Part shown: positions 11,886 through 23,844 of the stretch, in pieces
Layout of the letters: each line of letters begins with the position of its first letter
Position numbering within the stretch: position 1 is the first letter of the stretch
Assembly: GCA_008638375.1 (NCBI GenBank)
Contig: CM018037.1
Location: 28,308,576-28,372,575 of the forward strand
Direction of reading: 5' to 3'
Origin: Nyssa sinensis
Lineage: Eukaryota > Streptophyta > Magnoliopsida > Cornales > Nyssaceae
DNA: 64,000 bases
Position numbers and translations under genes: made by a program
Notes under the pieces: model-generated
What the model saw: only the letters and a program-made list of their open reading frames with translations
Database searches by the model: none
What the model was told of the DNA's origin: nothing

Positions 11886-12438
11886 CTGTTTCTTGATCAA
11901 TCAAACAAGATTTATTGTTACTGACTCTTTGAAAACTTTATATCCCAATTAACACTCCAATTAAAGGGTCCACTGATAACAATATTACCTCTTTCTTTGA
12001 GTGATTTAGAACACTGGATCAGCATATAGGTCCACCATATAAGAATTCTTTGTTAAGACTTGATGATGTCAGCTACACTGCATTGCAAATAACCTGAACC
12101 ACAAAAGAGAAATGATTACTGTGTAGTCCGAATAATCAACCCTTTAAAATGCATAATGATTCTCTTATTTCTTTTCGTTTTTATCACAGGTAAAAAGGGG
12201 GAAAATAAAATAAAAAATAAAAAAGATCCTAGATTGAAAATATTTAGAGGAGAAAAGCAATGGGAAAGAGCCACAGAAGTCTATTCAGGAAAGAAAAAAT
12301 TGCAGGTATGGTCAAGGCTGGGCAATTAAAAGAACTTCCCATATTGTTCTGAATTTTATATTTGGAATTATTCAAAGAATTACAAAAAATTCTGGTAATT
12401 CCCAAAAATTGTTTCTGTTCATGACTTGGCATCACCAG
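10427..12438. other. Upstream intergenic region of MAKR4-like gene with microsatellites
   Basis: It contains (GA)n at 10671-10692, (TA)n at 11230-11271 and (TA)n at 11851-11877, and is otherwise AT-rich. No convincing gene is present; the frame at 10754-10993 has no family resemblance. Confidence 0.5.
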
Positions 12439-12450
12439 CACTTATAAAGG
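12439..12450 (+). promoter_or_regulatory. TATA box of the MAKR4-like gene
   Basis: The sequence cttataaagg lies about 80 nt upstream of the ATG at 12530. A pyrimidine-rich stretch follows that could hold the start site, and a (GA)n tract in the leader at 12510-12526 lies just before the start codon. Position and context fit a plant TATA promoter. Confidence 0.6.
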
Positions 12451-12529
12451 ATGCTCTTCCCCTCCTTTCCTCTCACAAAGCTCACTTCCTACAACCATAA
12501 GCTATACTGGAGAGAGAGAGAGAGCTGAA

Positions 12530-13618
12530 ATGGCTGCAAACTTCCATTCATGTGAGCATGCAGATGAGGACTACATAGACATGGAAGTCAGTTCACACTC
12601 CCAATTCTTCTGCTACTCCACAAGCTCTCCTCCACACCCCAGAGAATTTGAGTTCCAAATGTTCTCGAGCTCTTTAGAGAGAGACACCACAACTTCCCCA
12701 GCCGATGAACTCTTCTACAAAGGAAAGCTTCTTCCCCTTCACCTCCCACCTCGTTTACAAATGGTTGAAAAACTCCTGCAGAACACCAATTCTTACGATC
12801 ACAAAACAGATACCTTTGAAGAATATTTTAGTACTCCCTTAACTACCACTACCACCACCACACCTACAACCAATACCCCATTTGAATCCTGCACTGTCTC
12901 CCCTTCCGAATCTTGCCAGTTTAGTAGAGAATTAAACCCGGATGAGTATTTCTTTGAGCATACAACTGAGGTAAGCGATTTTATTGGTGACAACCCAAAA
13001 AAGTCCTGGACCAGGAAGCTAAAGCTGATCAAGCAGTCCTCACTTGGTTCAAAGCTGAAGGCTTCCCGGGCTTATCTCAAGTCTTTGTTTAGTAAATCTG
13101 GTTGCTCGGATGAGTCTTGCGCATCATCTGCAAGAAACATAGATGAAGGATCTGTTTCAAAGACCAAAGCGTGTTTAAACAAGTGTGTGAAAGTGGCAAA
13201 GAACACCCCATTGGGGCAAATTCTGAGAGACAGACACCAAATGCCAATTACTGTCAAAAGGAGCATCAACAAAGAACAGACCACTAAAGATGGCAGTGGT
13301 CATCATAGGAGGTCATTCTCAGGGGCAATCAAACGGCTTTCAACAACTAAGTCTTCATCTTCTTCATCTTCATGTGGCTCTTCTTCATCTTCGTGCTCGA
13401 GTAATTCAAATGGGTTTCATGAATTGCAGTTTCTTCAGAGAAGCAGCAGTGCAAATTCAGATATTGAGAATTCAATTCAGGGAGCAATTGCTCACTGCAA
13501 AAGGTCTCAGCAGCAGTACCATGCAAGAAAGACAGTAAGCGAAGTTGGGTTTTACTCATTATCAGCTTCCAAAATACTTTGTGAGGATCAAGAAAGACCA
13601 GGACTTTGCAGAGGTTGA
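12530..13618 (+). CDS. MAKR4: Membrane-associated kinase regulator, MAKR4-like
   Basis: A single-exon protein of 362 residues. Family marks appear in order: YIDMEVSS (15-22), REFEFQM (38-44), ADELFYKGKLLPLHLPPR (58-75) followed by LQMVEKLL, then a Lys/Arg-rich basic stretch around 157-187 (KSWTRKLKLIKQ, KLKASRAYLKSLFSK). Next come RRSFSGAIKRLS (260-271), a Ser-rich run (275-292) and a conserved tail (GAIAHCKRSQ at 318-327). MAKR/BKI1-type proteins are plasma-membrane associated through basic patches and act downstream of or on receptor kinases. In Arabidopsis, MAKR4 acts in lateral root founder cell establishment. The start is the first in-frame ATG after a CT/GA-rich leader and matches the family N-terminus. 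The frame is intact. A polyadenylation-like aataaa lies near 13812. Assignment to MAKR4 rather than another MAKR is by recall of the N-terminal wording. Confidence 0.87.
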   Translation: MAANFHSCEHADEDYIDMEVSSHSQFFCYSTSSPPHPREFEFQMFSSSLERDTTTSPADELFYKGKLLPLHLPPRLQMVEKLLQNTNSYDHKTDTFEEYFSTPLTTTTTTTPTTNTPFESCTVSPSESCQFSRELNPDEYFFEHTTEVSDFIGDNPKKSWTRKLKLIKQSSLGSKLKASRAYLKSLFSKSGCSDESCASSARNIDEGSVSKTKACLNKCVKVAKNTPLGQILRDRHQMPITVKRSINKEQTTKDGSGHHRRSFSGAIKRLSTTKSSSSSSSCGSSSSSCSSNSNGFHELQFLQRSSSANSDIENSIQGAIAHCKRSQQQYHARKTVSEVGFYSLSASKILCEDQERPGLCRG

Positions 13619-13842
13619 AGATACGAGAGAGAGGGAGAGAGCGAGGAGAAACAAGGACAAGCAAAAATTTTGATTGGCTTATGATGTGCCCCTTTTTCTT
13701 TTCATACTTCTGTGTAATGGTTATCATTTTATTCAGTGTAAGATTCAGAGTTGCACAGCACTGTTCTGCACTGTTAACCAGACCATCTTGTGAAAGTTTG
13801 TAGAAATGCCAAATAAAAGTTTCTAGTTAAAAGAAAAGAAAA

Positions 13843-15145
13843 TATATATATATATATATATAATTAGGTAATACAAAAAAAAGTTCTCCTCATAAGAAAT
13901 TTCAAAGTTCAATTCAGGAAGCACTCAACAATTTCTGTTGATTGATATTTTTTATGTTTAGTCCACCTAATGGTCAGTAGCCCTTTCCGATTGACAAGAA
14001 AACTTTATTCCATTTGTTCAAAAAGCAACTCTGGGCAGTCTTAAGAAGATTTATTTATTTTTGATCAGTGGGCGGTCTCTGAAGAAAATTATATCCTTTT
14101 TGAATGGGATTTCTCTGACGAACAGATTAAACAAAGTTCCAAGTTTCAATTAGCTAATAAAGTCTAACTGTAACAACTGAACAAAGTTTAACCTTAAAGA
14201 CATTTGGACTATTTATGTTCCATATAGTTTCAAGGAAATGCAGTATTTGATAAAAAAGAAAAGTGCAAGAATAAGGCTTTTGGTTTGTAATATTTTGGCT
14301 GATGTAATCAATAGAAGTGATTGAATCAATTTAAAAATATTGTTTGGTTAACTGCCCCTAAGTAATAATTGCTTAAGAAACAAATCATTTAAAACATAAT
14401 CAAGTTTTAGACTGATTATTTTTTAAACAAATACATGCTTAGGGATGGGCATATGAAAGTTAAAAGGAACAATTTTTTAATTTTGTGGTTATTTATTAAC
14501 CAAACATGATTTTTTTCAAATTATTTAAATCTTAATTAATTATTTTATAATCATATAGGCAAAAATCAAAATCAGTTTGAATAATCTAAACCAAAAGTAA
14601 GCTAAGAACCAAGAAGAAGAAAAAAAAGTAGAATTCTCTGACTCCTTCCAATGCCATGCCAATCATTTCTAAGGAGATACCATTTTTCAGGTGGACTGCA
14701 CAATAGAGAATCTGGTACCAATAGGTGGTGTTAATGCCCTGTCTACCAGAAATAGAATTTATTTCAGTGTAGGATTACTCAACTGTTCAATTTAGAGTTA
14801 AGAATAGTATTAAAAACCAAGGAATACAATCTTATTAAATTCTCAGTAATTTTTCTGTTTGGCTTCTGAGAAAACTAATGCAAAAAAGAAAATCTTTTTT
14901 TGGGTCTTGTAAAAAAAATTAAATTTTAAGTTTAATGGTGTTTCGGTCTCCAAAGTATAAAAACTCATCTAAGTGGTTATACTAGGCTCAGCTGAATGCA
15001 GGTTTCTTTATTTTCTTCTCTTTTCCTTTTTTAACTCTTTTCTTTTCCTTCCTTTTCTCTCAGTCATCAAACAGAAAAAGGGGATTCCAATATCTTCAAC
15101 TAAAGCCACATTACACTAGTTCTGATGTGTGTGCACGCGTGCGCA

Positions 15146-15191
<46 letters not shown>

Positions 15192-15245
15192 AACAAGGAT
15201 CATAATCCTAAAATACTCTACTGTTGCAGTTCTAAAGGTTGTCTC
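13843..15245. other. Intergenic region, convergent gene ends
   Basis: A (TA)n run lies at 13843-13862 and a (CT)n tract at 15151-15189. No coding evidence. It separates the 3' ends of the MAKR4-like gene (+) and the unknown split gene (-). Confidence 0.5.
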
Positions 15246-18200
15246 CTAAGTTTCAAGGACACCCGTTCGTGCCTTTGTTGTTGAATGAAAAACGAGAATA
15301 AAAAAACTGAATGCTAATCTTCATGCCATCAAAAACTAATAATAATGTGTTACTTACCTGTAAAGTGTCATCTCTTGCTTGCGAGACGATAATACTATGA
15401 GCTGACATGGTTAACAACTGAACCATAAAACAATTTCAAAGTAGCACAGGTTAGGCAAAGATAAATATCATTATGTTCAGTCTAATAAAAACAATGACAG
15501 AAAAAATCATGACCATGATTGCAAAAACCCACCTGTCTGCCTCTTAACAACGTCTGAGAGACACCTGATTTTGTTAAAAATGTTATTATGAACTCACTTT
15601 ATAGCAAAATGATTCCTAAATGGACAAGAAAAAGTAAGAAAGAGGAAATCCCCAAATGCAGACAAACAGCCTTCCAGATGGTTCTTTTTCACCATCTTTT
15701 GATTCTCAAGTGGGTGTATGAGAGCTTAAACTAAGAGAGCATGTCAGCCAGATTTTTTACAACATTAGAGCCAAAGAAAGCAGTAAATAGACTAATTTGA
15801 TGATGCTGAGCACTAGGGGGTACTGACAAGCCTATTACAAGAAATCCTTTTCCCCACCCAATTTCCATGGATGTCCAGAGAATGAAAGAAGGAAGAGGCA
15901 GGGCTTCACATAGCTGATGGATTTTTTTTAACCCTGTTATTACATCAGCCCGTCCCTGTCCTTTTGTTGTTTGAGTTGAAAGATGGCCATGAAAAGAAAT
16001 GCATTAAAATGTAAAAGGGTATATTATCAATACATATACCTGTCAGGCTTGTAAGAGATTACATACTAAGGTAATTACACAGTTCAAGTGCATATCTCAC
16101 TTTTTAGGCATAATGGTGCATGCTAAGCCAGTGATCAGTAGTTACAAGAAAGAACTCGCGAATCTACACAATATAAGAGTTAGAATAATGACAATCAATT
16201 CTTGAATAATCACATTTAACAGGTTGCATTTGTTTAGAAGAAACATTGGCATATCTGGGGATAAATAGAATGTTGAGCTAGCTCTTAGATGGACACGAAG
16301 TTCCCAAAAAAAAAAAAAAACTTTGTAACGAGTATTCAGAATCTTCATAAATAAAATTAACATGTAACCCACAAGACCATGGGAAGGAACAATTTTTTTG
16401 GTTTTCCATGTCTGCTTCTGTTGCAAATTTTCAGATAAATATGCGTCATGAAACCCAGTTTCATGGTTCAATGAGGGTTCATGTAACTGCACTTCATGCA
16501 ACCAATTCATATAGAACTAGCTGCAAATGCTAATGAATGATCATTTTTCCATACTTTTTTTCTGATAAGTAACTAATGGATGATCTCTTTGTCCATGACC
16601 AAGCCATAAAGATTATTGCGTTGCTTTTCCATGATTATTTAATAAAATGTGAAGAAAATGACAAAATCCAGTGTCCACAATGGCTCTGTCATTCTTCATC
16701 TGTATTACCAAGAAAACATGCAAGTACCAGATAAACATTCCAAAAAAACTAATATACCATCCAACAACTTAGGTTTTCCACAGAAAAATGTTAGAAAATA
16801 AAATCGATGATCCATGTGGTATAACTGCTAACAACAGAAGAAATGGAGCCACTGTATCATTCCAGGAAAATAACGTAGCATCCTTCCTGTTTTCTTGCAG
16901 ATATTTGTGACTGCTGAAAATTCTCCCTAACTACTACTCAACCATTTATTCTTAACCATGTCCAAAGTCAGGTGTCTGATTAAAAAGTTGGGTTCATAGC
17001 TTCTCCTCAGTTTAGATTTACCAATTCATCCCCTTTCCACACATACATATATCGAGTGAAAAAGTAATGGCACCTGCGCATCCATTCTATTTTTCTCTCT
17101 AATTACCTTTTTGTTCTAATTAGACTGCACATAGTAATCATTTTTCTTGTAAGTAGACCGCAATTGCACCCCCTTACATGTTGTAAGCCATATTCATTCA
17201 TGTTGATCTACAATAGTTAGAGGACACCTCTGGAAATTGGATCAGTTCTCTTCCTTGATAGGTTCCAAGGCAATCTGAAAGGCCTGGAGATGATCCCATG
17301 CCCCAATTTTTCACACAAGTCATGTTCCAACATGCTCCCCAAACAAGACAAAAATTTATTTGATCTCATTGCTGAAATAAAATTGAGATAATGCATATTT
17401 TAAATTCCCATATAGATAGTTTCAAGTCACTGGACACGAAAATTGAATAAGATTCTGACTCTCAACCTAATTGGTAAAGCATAGGGCCTAGGCTAGTCCA
17501 GATGCATGCATTTGCGCAGGGAAAAAGAAGATTCGCTCAAACTACTTTGCCGTAGATTTGTTAGAAATATTTGGACCTCGATGAGATCTTCAACCTTAGT
17601 TGGGCATTTAGGTGGAGGATAAGGACTGCAGTACCTTAAGTCCCAAATGTTGGATAGAAGGGACCATGGATCCAGATCCAGCCATCATCTGTTAGAGAAT
17701 AAAGAAATATAGAACCCCAAAGGTGGGCATTTAGGTGGAGGATAAGGACTGCAGTACCTTAAGCCCCAGAGGTTGGATAGAATGGACCATGGACCATGGA
17801 TCCAGATCCAGCCATCATCTGTTAGAGAATAAAGAAATATAGAAGCCCCCCCTCCCAAACAAAAAAAAAAAGGTGCTCATGACCAATTTGAACCTAGTAA
17901 TTTTGGTTTTCAATATACTATCTTTGACAAAATTTTACGTTGATTGTCAACTACCTAACACAAACCTCCTCCTTTTTCCAACATGTGTGTGTGTAGATAT
18001 CTTTAGGCAGATCATGTAGTAAAATTTTGAAGAATACCATAATGAGCGATAAAGTTCTAAATTTCTAATCAATATAAGAATTTCCCCCTTTTTATATTTC
18101 CATTTCTTGCCATAAGGGAAATCATCTCCCACTCTTCTTTGTCCAGTTGCCAATCATTAAAAGATTAAAAAACAACAGTAATGAACATAAGGGAAAAGTA

Positions 18201-21200
18201 AAGATTCTATAGCAAGGAAATCCAAATTAATTTATATTCATATACCATCTGGAAGACATCAAAATTTCTAAACACAACTGAGCTTACACTTTGAAATAGT
18301 AACACAAGTCTGAAGTCAAACAATCACAGTCTACATGTAGTTTCAAAATTTACAGAAAGGAATATCTCAATTTATATATTTACTCATCAAGAAAAGTTGG
18401 CAGCCTTAAATCGTGGAATGCTAAGGACCTTGGTTTTGCTCGACTTGTATCAAATTAAATATTATATCTGCAGTCTTTCTGTGGTGCATACCCTACAAAA
18501 GGAGGAGAAAAATACAAATAGAAGACGTGAAGAAGATCTAGCAAAACAAAATGTGATGGTGAAGGCAACTGAGCACATATGCCAGTAGAATAGACTCATT
18601 TGGGAAGCTAGTACCTATTCCTCTTTTAAACAATCCATTCTCAAGGCTGTTCTTGTTTAATAAGATCCATCTCCTGCTCCATGGAACAAAATGAACAAAA
18701 AGAAAGGAAAATCTAATGCAATTAGCAATGGTTGAAAACGGAATTCATTTACAGATATTAATCTCAAACCAAACTGTACAAAGAATAAACATCAAGATTA
18801 GAGCGAAATAACTACTACTTAACTGAGTTACCAGCAAGATTGGAGACAGGTGATTGCAGCATGAGTATGATCTGCCACAAACAAGTCAGAATGAGGTAAC
18901 AGGTCACTCCTGAAAGGAATGAAGGCTTGAATTATGCAAATAGACATATATGCCTTCATTTTCTCTTCTTTTTTTCCCCAATATAATCACATAATTGTTT
19001 ACCCCTGAAGAGCTCTTTCCTGCCCACCAAAGCTGTGCTGTATCCTCATGAAGAAGTTCCAAGTGTAATAATTCCACATTTCATACCATATATAAATGTA
19101 TCTTTGTATATCCGTATTGAGAATATATATTCAAGGCATTAGAAAAAACAAATTCTGTACACACAACATGAACCGGGAGTCAGGGAGGGAATAAAAGATA
19201 ATAAAAAGGAAAACTGAAAAGAAAAAATAGCTTCTTCTTGTACTTGAAGACAACAAAAAGCCTCGCTTTTAATGAAACAAAAGTACAACACGTGCAAGTT
19301 CTACAGCTGCAGGAGGCATGGTTTAAAGTTAAGATATACCAAATAATATCACTGCTAATATCAGTATCAACACAGAATGATCCAGATTTACAATTCCATA
19401 CACAGGATTAATGAAAACCATTGTCTTGAACAAGTTCTCTCAAGCATAAGAGAATGCTTTGATAAATTGCTCGACATTTATATGGCTAATAAATATTAGT
19501 TCAGGTAGCACCTATGCCTTGGCTTAGGTGGTAAAAGGTAGGGTGGGGTAGTTCATAGATTCACATCTTGCCCAGAAAAAAGAGGGAAAGGAAGGGGGTT
19601 CACATTTTATCCACAAATGCCAATTTTGGAAATAACGGATATGATGTCTTACCTTATATTAGTGAACAAGCAATTATTGACTAATTGATGTAGAACAAAT
19701 TGTAGAAGAATTTTGTAGCACGGAAATGTGTGCAATGCTAGAATGGTCAGAATTGCGTGAAATTCGGTAGGTGGCTTTGGAAACGATGTGCTGATCAATA
19801 TATATCGCTTAGCCATGATGTATGCTGTTTTTCGGGCAAATTTCTTCGTTTTGGTCTTCAAAAACGCGTTTTTATCTTCAAAAATGCGTTTTTACTACTT
19901 TTGGTAATAAATGTGCTACTTAATTTCCTAGAGCTATAGTTGACGTTTGGAGCTGTCCTTTTACTTAGATTGCTGCTTAACTTTGGATTTATTATTTTAA
20001 TTAGAATATTTTTATTTTTTGGAATTTTTTCTTATTTTAATTATTTCTCTCTTAAAATTAATTATTTCTCTCTTAAAGTTACAGTTCTAGTCGAATTAGG
20101 AGTTTTAGTCCTAGACGAATTAGGTTTTGCAGCCTATATAAAGGCTCTTTCTTTTCATTGTAAGGTTAACTTTCATTCAATAAAAAAATTTCTTTTTGAG
20201 ATCTTATTCTCTGAGCTCGTGAATTTGGGCGTGTTACTTTTGTTTGTGGATTCGGACGATTCTCCAAGAAGCAGGTAGTGTCTTATTTTTTCACAAGCTT
20301 CCGCTACGTTACTAATAGATTTCATCTAAGCATACAAAATGGAAACTAAATAATTATATATGCACAACAGAGATCAAAAGACCCGATTAAGTCATTTTTT
20401 TCATGATAGTATGCTCCATGCCAACATGTGCAGCCCAAAGTACAATGCATCCTTTTTGACAACATAAAATAGCTCACAACATAATAAATTACAGATAAAA
20501 GTAACCAATCATCTTTTTGATTTTCAACTAGTATTAAGATAAATAGCACTGAGCATTAGCAAACCCATAAAGTCAGTTTCAATATTTCTATATTATATTA
20601 CAGAGTATGAATTGTAACAGCCAACAAAAATTTGTTTTATACCTTGTGATTATGGGCATAGCTGTTAGGAGCTGCCATAAATTGGAGTCCGGAAAACCCA
20701 TTATCTGACAGTTTACCATGAATTCCCTTTCCATACTTTATATGTTGTCTCTTAACACAATTTGATAAAGGCCTGTTATGCAGAACCTGGTCCTGTCTTC
20801 AAACAACATATGCCAAAGAAATGAATTGAAGTTGGTTTATGAGGACATTAAGGGAAACAAAACAAAACAAGATCTTGAGCCCCAATGGAATGAATTTGGT
20901 TTCAAGAGTACATAAAACTCAACACAACTAAGGCAAGTCGAAGTAGCAGGTTAAATTGAGTGGAACTTGTCTTTTTCAGATTCTTTTCCATTCCTACACT
21001 TTCCCCAAAACTAAACAGACACTCACTCTGGAATTATTAGACATTGTAATTATTCAAAAAATTTGGGTTATCATCAAATCCTACCTAAGAAAAGCAATAG
21101 AAACCAAATGGAGCCTTATATTGTGTGTTCCCACTTTGCCTCCTCTTTTTTCTCATGTAACTTTCTTTTTTTATTCCACATGTCCTTTTTTCTTCGTTGA

Positions 21201-23052
21201 CTAGCAGTAGCAGAGATTCATCCAAACTGTGAGTCTTCTATTTTTCTTTTTTATATATGATCTTATATCTTTTATATATATATAAACATAAAGAAGATTG
21301 GCCGGCATGTCCTAGATGTGGTGTTGTATGTAATTTGTTTTGTCTGATTGTAAGACTTAGATGTATAGTCTAAGTCGTCCTAGTGATTCTTTCATGGCTG
21401 GTGCATGTGTGTGTCCTGTGAAGTTAACTTATTGTACTGGCGTGCCTCTCCCTTTTGGTTTGAATGAAATTTCATTTATCAAAAAAACAAAAGGTTTTTT
21501 ATATTTAAATCTTGGTGCATCATTGTGTTATCTCTTACAGAAATTTGGTTATCAACAAATTTTTTTTGCGCTAATGGTTAAACAAGATAATGAACCTTAA
21601 TTGTTTTGAGAAAGTGAGGAGTACTTTATTAAAACAAAAACTACAGAGAATTGAAATGTCAAAAAGGTAACACTACCAATGATGGCAACTCCTCCAAATT
21701 CCAATTAACCAATTATAATTGAACTTTCAAAAGTTCTCAAGAACAAAGTTTCAGCTCACAAAACAAAACCATCCACCCAAATTTCTAGCCGGTATGACAC
21801 TATAAGAAAGTTGCTAAGGTCTACTTCTGTGTTTTTGTATGTAAAAATTACTCTTGGAAACGTGCTTGGTTTGAAATTATTGGCAAAGGTACTGCATTAA
21901 TAGAGAAGTAACAATGAATATTATATTTGACCAATATGTTTTTGTTTATGCTTGGAGAAGCTCTTCAAATAACTATATGTCAAAGACTAATTCATTGAAA
22001 CACTAAGTTGAAAGGAATGCACTTTTGCATTAATGGACAAATGAAGAAAAATGATCAAGACTACCCAAATCCATAGAGACTGAATAAAAACAAGAAATTA
22101 AGCAATTAATTAAAGATCTGATTATGTATTGAATTCTAATTACATAAGCATGCTAGAAGACTAGAACTAAGATTAACTGTGGCAACAGTTTCTTCCTGCA
22201 TAGTAACCTCAAATACATTTTTGGACTCTCAAATAATTGATTGGGAAAGCTCAACAACCTCTAACTTTTAAGAGAAAAAAGGCCATCAAAGTAAAGACAT
22301 GAACTCTTATTAAAACCCTCTGAATTAAAATTTCTTGCTCTTCTGAAGTATTTTCCCTGAATGTTGTAGTAACAAAGATAATTTCTATGTGAATCGATCA
22401 ATAGTTCTCCGTCTTGTTCTTCTAAAGAAGTGTAATCATGAATGTAGTAGTAATCGCCATCATATACAGAGAAATCAATTACATATTCTCTGATCCAAAC
22501 ATGCCTCTTGTGGTCCTTCAACATCCATATTTCCATGACTAATGGATCTGAACGTCCTTTTCTTGGGAAAAATGTTGTTCAATTTGTCAAACACAAACAC
22601 CCTTTCAACTCTAACAAACACTCAAAGTGAGGCGCAAGACTGATGAAATCCGGATAGCTAATGGTATAAAAGCTTTCTTTTTCCAGATCAAATGCAAGGA
22701 TTATATTCTTCTCCAGTCTTCACATCTCTAGCTATCCAATAAATTGCCCCATTGGCACATACGGGTGACATTGAATGAAGAGCTAGGTAAGGGCATTCTC
22801 ATCTTTCCTACGTGCCAATCTTCTCCAATAGAAAACCCAGAATTCCTATCATACATCTCATCCATCTCCATATGTAGTCCATACACATACACACAAACAC
22901 ACATATATATACACACTAGACCCTTCTTTTTAGTTTTCCAAATCAGATTCGGATTTGGAAAGAAATCCAATCCAGAAAGGTTTCACGATTGAGTTCGTCG
23001 AAGATCTATGCGTACGTAATTATCTATTTATATTTATATTTATCTTCACATG

Positions 23053-23099
<47 letters not shown>

Positions 23100-23496
23100 T
23101 TCGGATATAATTCGGTAATTACTGAATTAAACTAAATAAATTGGGGTTCAGTCTTTAACTAAAAAATAGAACTAAATTTTAAAAATTCTTGACAACATTT
23201 CGAGAATTTCTCCATTAAAAAACGATAGCTTAAGTCCAATTCGGAAGAAAAAAAAGTTGATTCGTGTGTCTTACCTATCAAAAACAAAAGAAAAAAAAAA
23301 TCGAAAGAAAAAAAAAAAAAACAGAAGAAGACGGAGGGACCTTGGATGCGTAGGACTTGGCTTCTGATAAAGCTTTCATCAGAGTTAGCACTGCATTGAG
23401 ATGGTAACAAAACATGGAAGAAAAAATGAAATGAAACAGAGCACGAAAGACGGTTTCGGAAAGGAGTGACAAACCTTTGGGGTTTGGGGTCTCCAT
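15246..23496 (-). CDS. Unrecognised multi-exon gene encoding a small basic protein
   Basis: Reconstructed from splice sites and phase; no family is recognised. Exons in transcript order: start exon from the ATG at 23496 down to 23341, either unspliced or with an 84 nt in-frame intron at 23391-23474. Then 20792-20643 (50 codons), 18871-18832 (40 nt), 17371-17228 (144 nt), 15564-15533 (32 nt) and 15417-15358 (60 nt, ending at a perfect CAG|GTAAGTAA donor). A possible last exon, 15272-15246, ends in TAG. All junctions are GT-AG and phase-compatible with no internal stop. The protein would be about 175-205 residues, basic, with pieces such as GKGIHGKLSDNGFSGLQF, HGIISRPFRLPWNLSRK and LLTMSAHSIIVSQARDD. 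No membrane segment is seen unless the start exon is unspliced (RALFHFIFSSMFCYHL). The leader is CT-rich. The first and last exons are least certain, and extra exons may exist. A non-coding transcript is the alternative. Confidence 0.5.
17602..17846. repeat. Tandem duplication, two units of about 122 bp
   Basis: The unit beginning gggcatttaggtggagga at 17602 repeats at 17724. Both contain 'actgcagtacctt', 'ggaccatggatccagatc' and 'ttagagaataaagaaata'. The second unit has an extra 'ggaccat' repetition. The copies are nearly identical, so the duplication is recent. It lies in the intron of the unknown minus-strand gene between its exons at 18832-18871 and 17228-17371. Confidence 0.85.
19510..19620 (+). 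repeat. Degenerate tRNA-derived sequence (SINE head?)
   Basis: An A-box-like ttggcttaggtggtaaaagg and, 30 nt on, a B-box-like tagattcacatcttgcc are spaced as in tRNA-derived SINEs. No A tail or flanking duplication was found, so it may be a truncated or old copy. Confidence 0.3.
19930..20285 (+). mobile_element. LTR-like segment (possible solo LTR)
   Basis: The segment contains a TATA box in agcctatataaaggctc (about 20131-20147), an aataaa signal in ttcaataaaaaaatttc about 30 nt downstream, and a further T/G-rich part ending near 20280. This is the U3-R-U5 arrangement of a plant LTR. Ends and target duplication were not resolved. It lies inside an intron of the minus-strand unknown gene. Confidence 0.4.
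21285..21490 (+). mobile_element. LINE 3' end fragment
   Basis: A G/T-rich sequence ending 'ggtttgaatgaaatttcatt' plus 'tatcaaaaaaacaaaagg' has the composition and tail of plant LINE 3' ends. No coding part is attached. Confidence 0.4.
22261..22985 (-). pseudogene. F-box protein pseudogene, FBA (type 3) domain only
   Basis: On the minus strand, broken frames read in order GFLSKSESD then KVVRVVY (about 22985-22900), YDRNSGFSIGEDWHVGKM, PVCANGAIYWIARDVK, LAFDLEKESFYTISYPDF, LKGCLCLTN, and finally MEIWMLKDHKRHVWIREYV with the tail to the stop at 22261. This is the order of the F-box associated domain of plant F-box/kelch-like proteins. At least two frameshifts and an in-frame TGA just after CLCLTN break it. 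The N-terminal F-box is absent. It lies within the long first intron of the minus-strand unknown gene, on the same strand, so an independent truncated insertion is likely. Confidence 0.8.
23056..23096. repeat. (TA)n microsatellite
   Basis: About 20 uninterrupted TA units just downstream of the start exon of the unknown minus-strand gene. Confidence 0.9.
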
Positions 23497-23844
23497 GGAG
23501 AGGGAGGGGAGAGAGAGAGAGAGAGAGAGATGAGGTTCGAATTTGACGAGTCGTTGAATCTTAGATTGAAGGTTTGGCGATTTCGTCAATTGTTGAGAAG
23601 TGCTTGGGCACTCGTACAGTTACGGAAACTCCTTTTCATAGTCGCCACTGCACCGTTCACACCCCCACTTCACCTGAATTCGGACCATTTCCTTCGTGTT
23701 CCTTTACGCTCAGCTATTGTTATAATAAGACTTCAATTCTATGCACTTCTGATCACTGCTGTCTCAATTGCAGTAGTGTTTGAGCAAGCCTCCATTAAAT
23801 TTATTAGTATTCAAGTTCAACCCCAGCGCGACTCTAACACTGAG

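Noticed and set aside
12799..13284. Minus-strand frames within the MAKR4-like gene
   Set aside because: Shadows of the real coding frame on the other strand.
13347..13727. 126-codon minus-strand open frame
   Set aside because: Antisense to the MAKR4-like exon, built from the reverse of its Ser-rich codons; no family resemblance.
17454..17530. Sequence resembling a tRNA A box (cctaattggtaaagcatag)
   Set aside because: No B box at the right distance, no A tail and no target duplication.
18440..18475. Possible extra exon of the unknown minus-strand gene after ttttgtag
   Set aside because: A fair acceptor, but no GT donor follows in a compatible phase.
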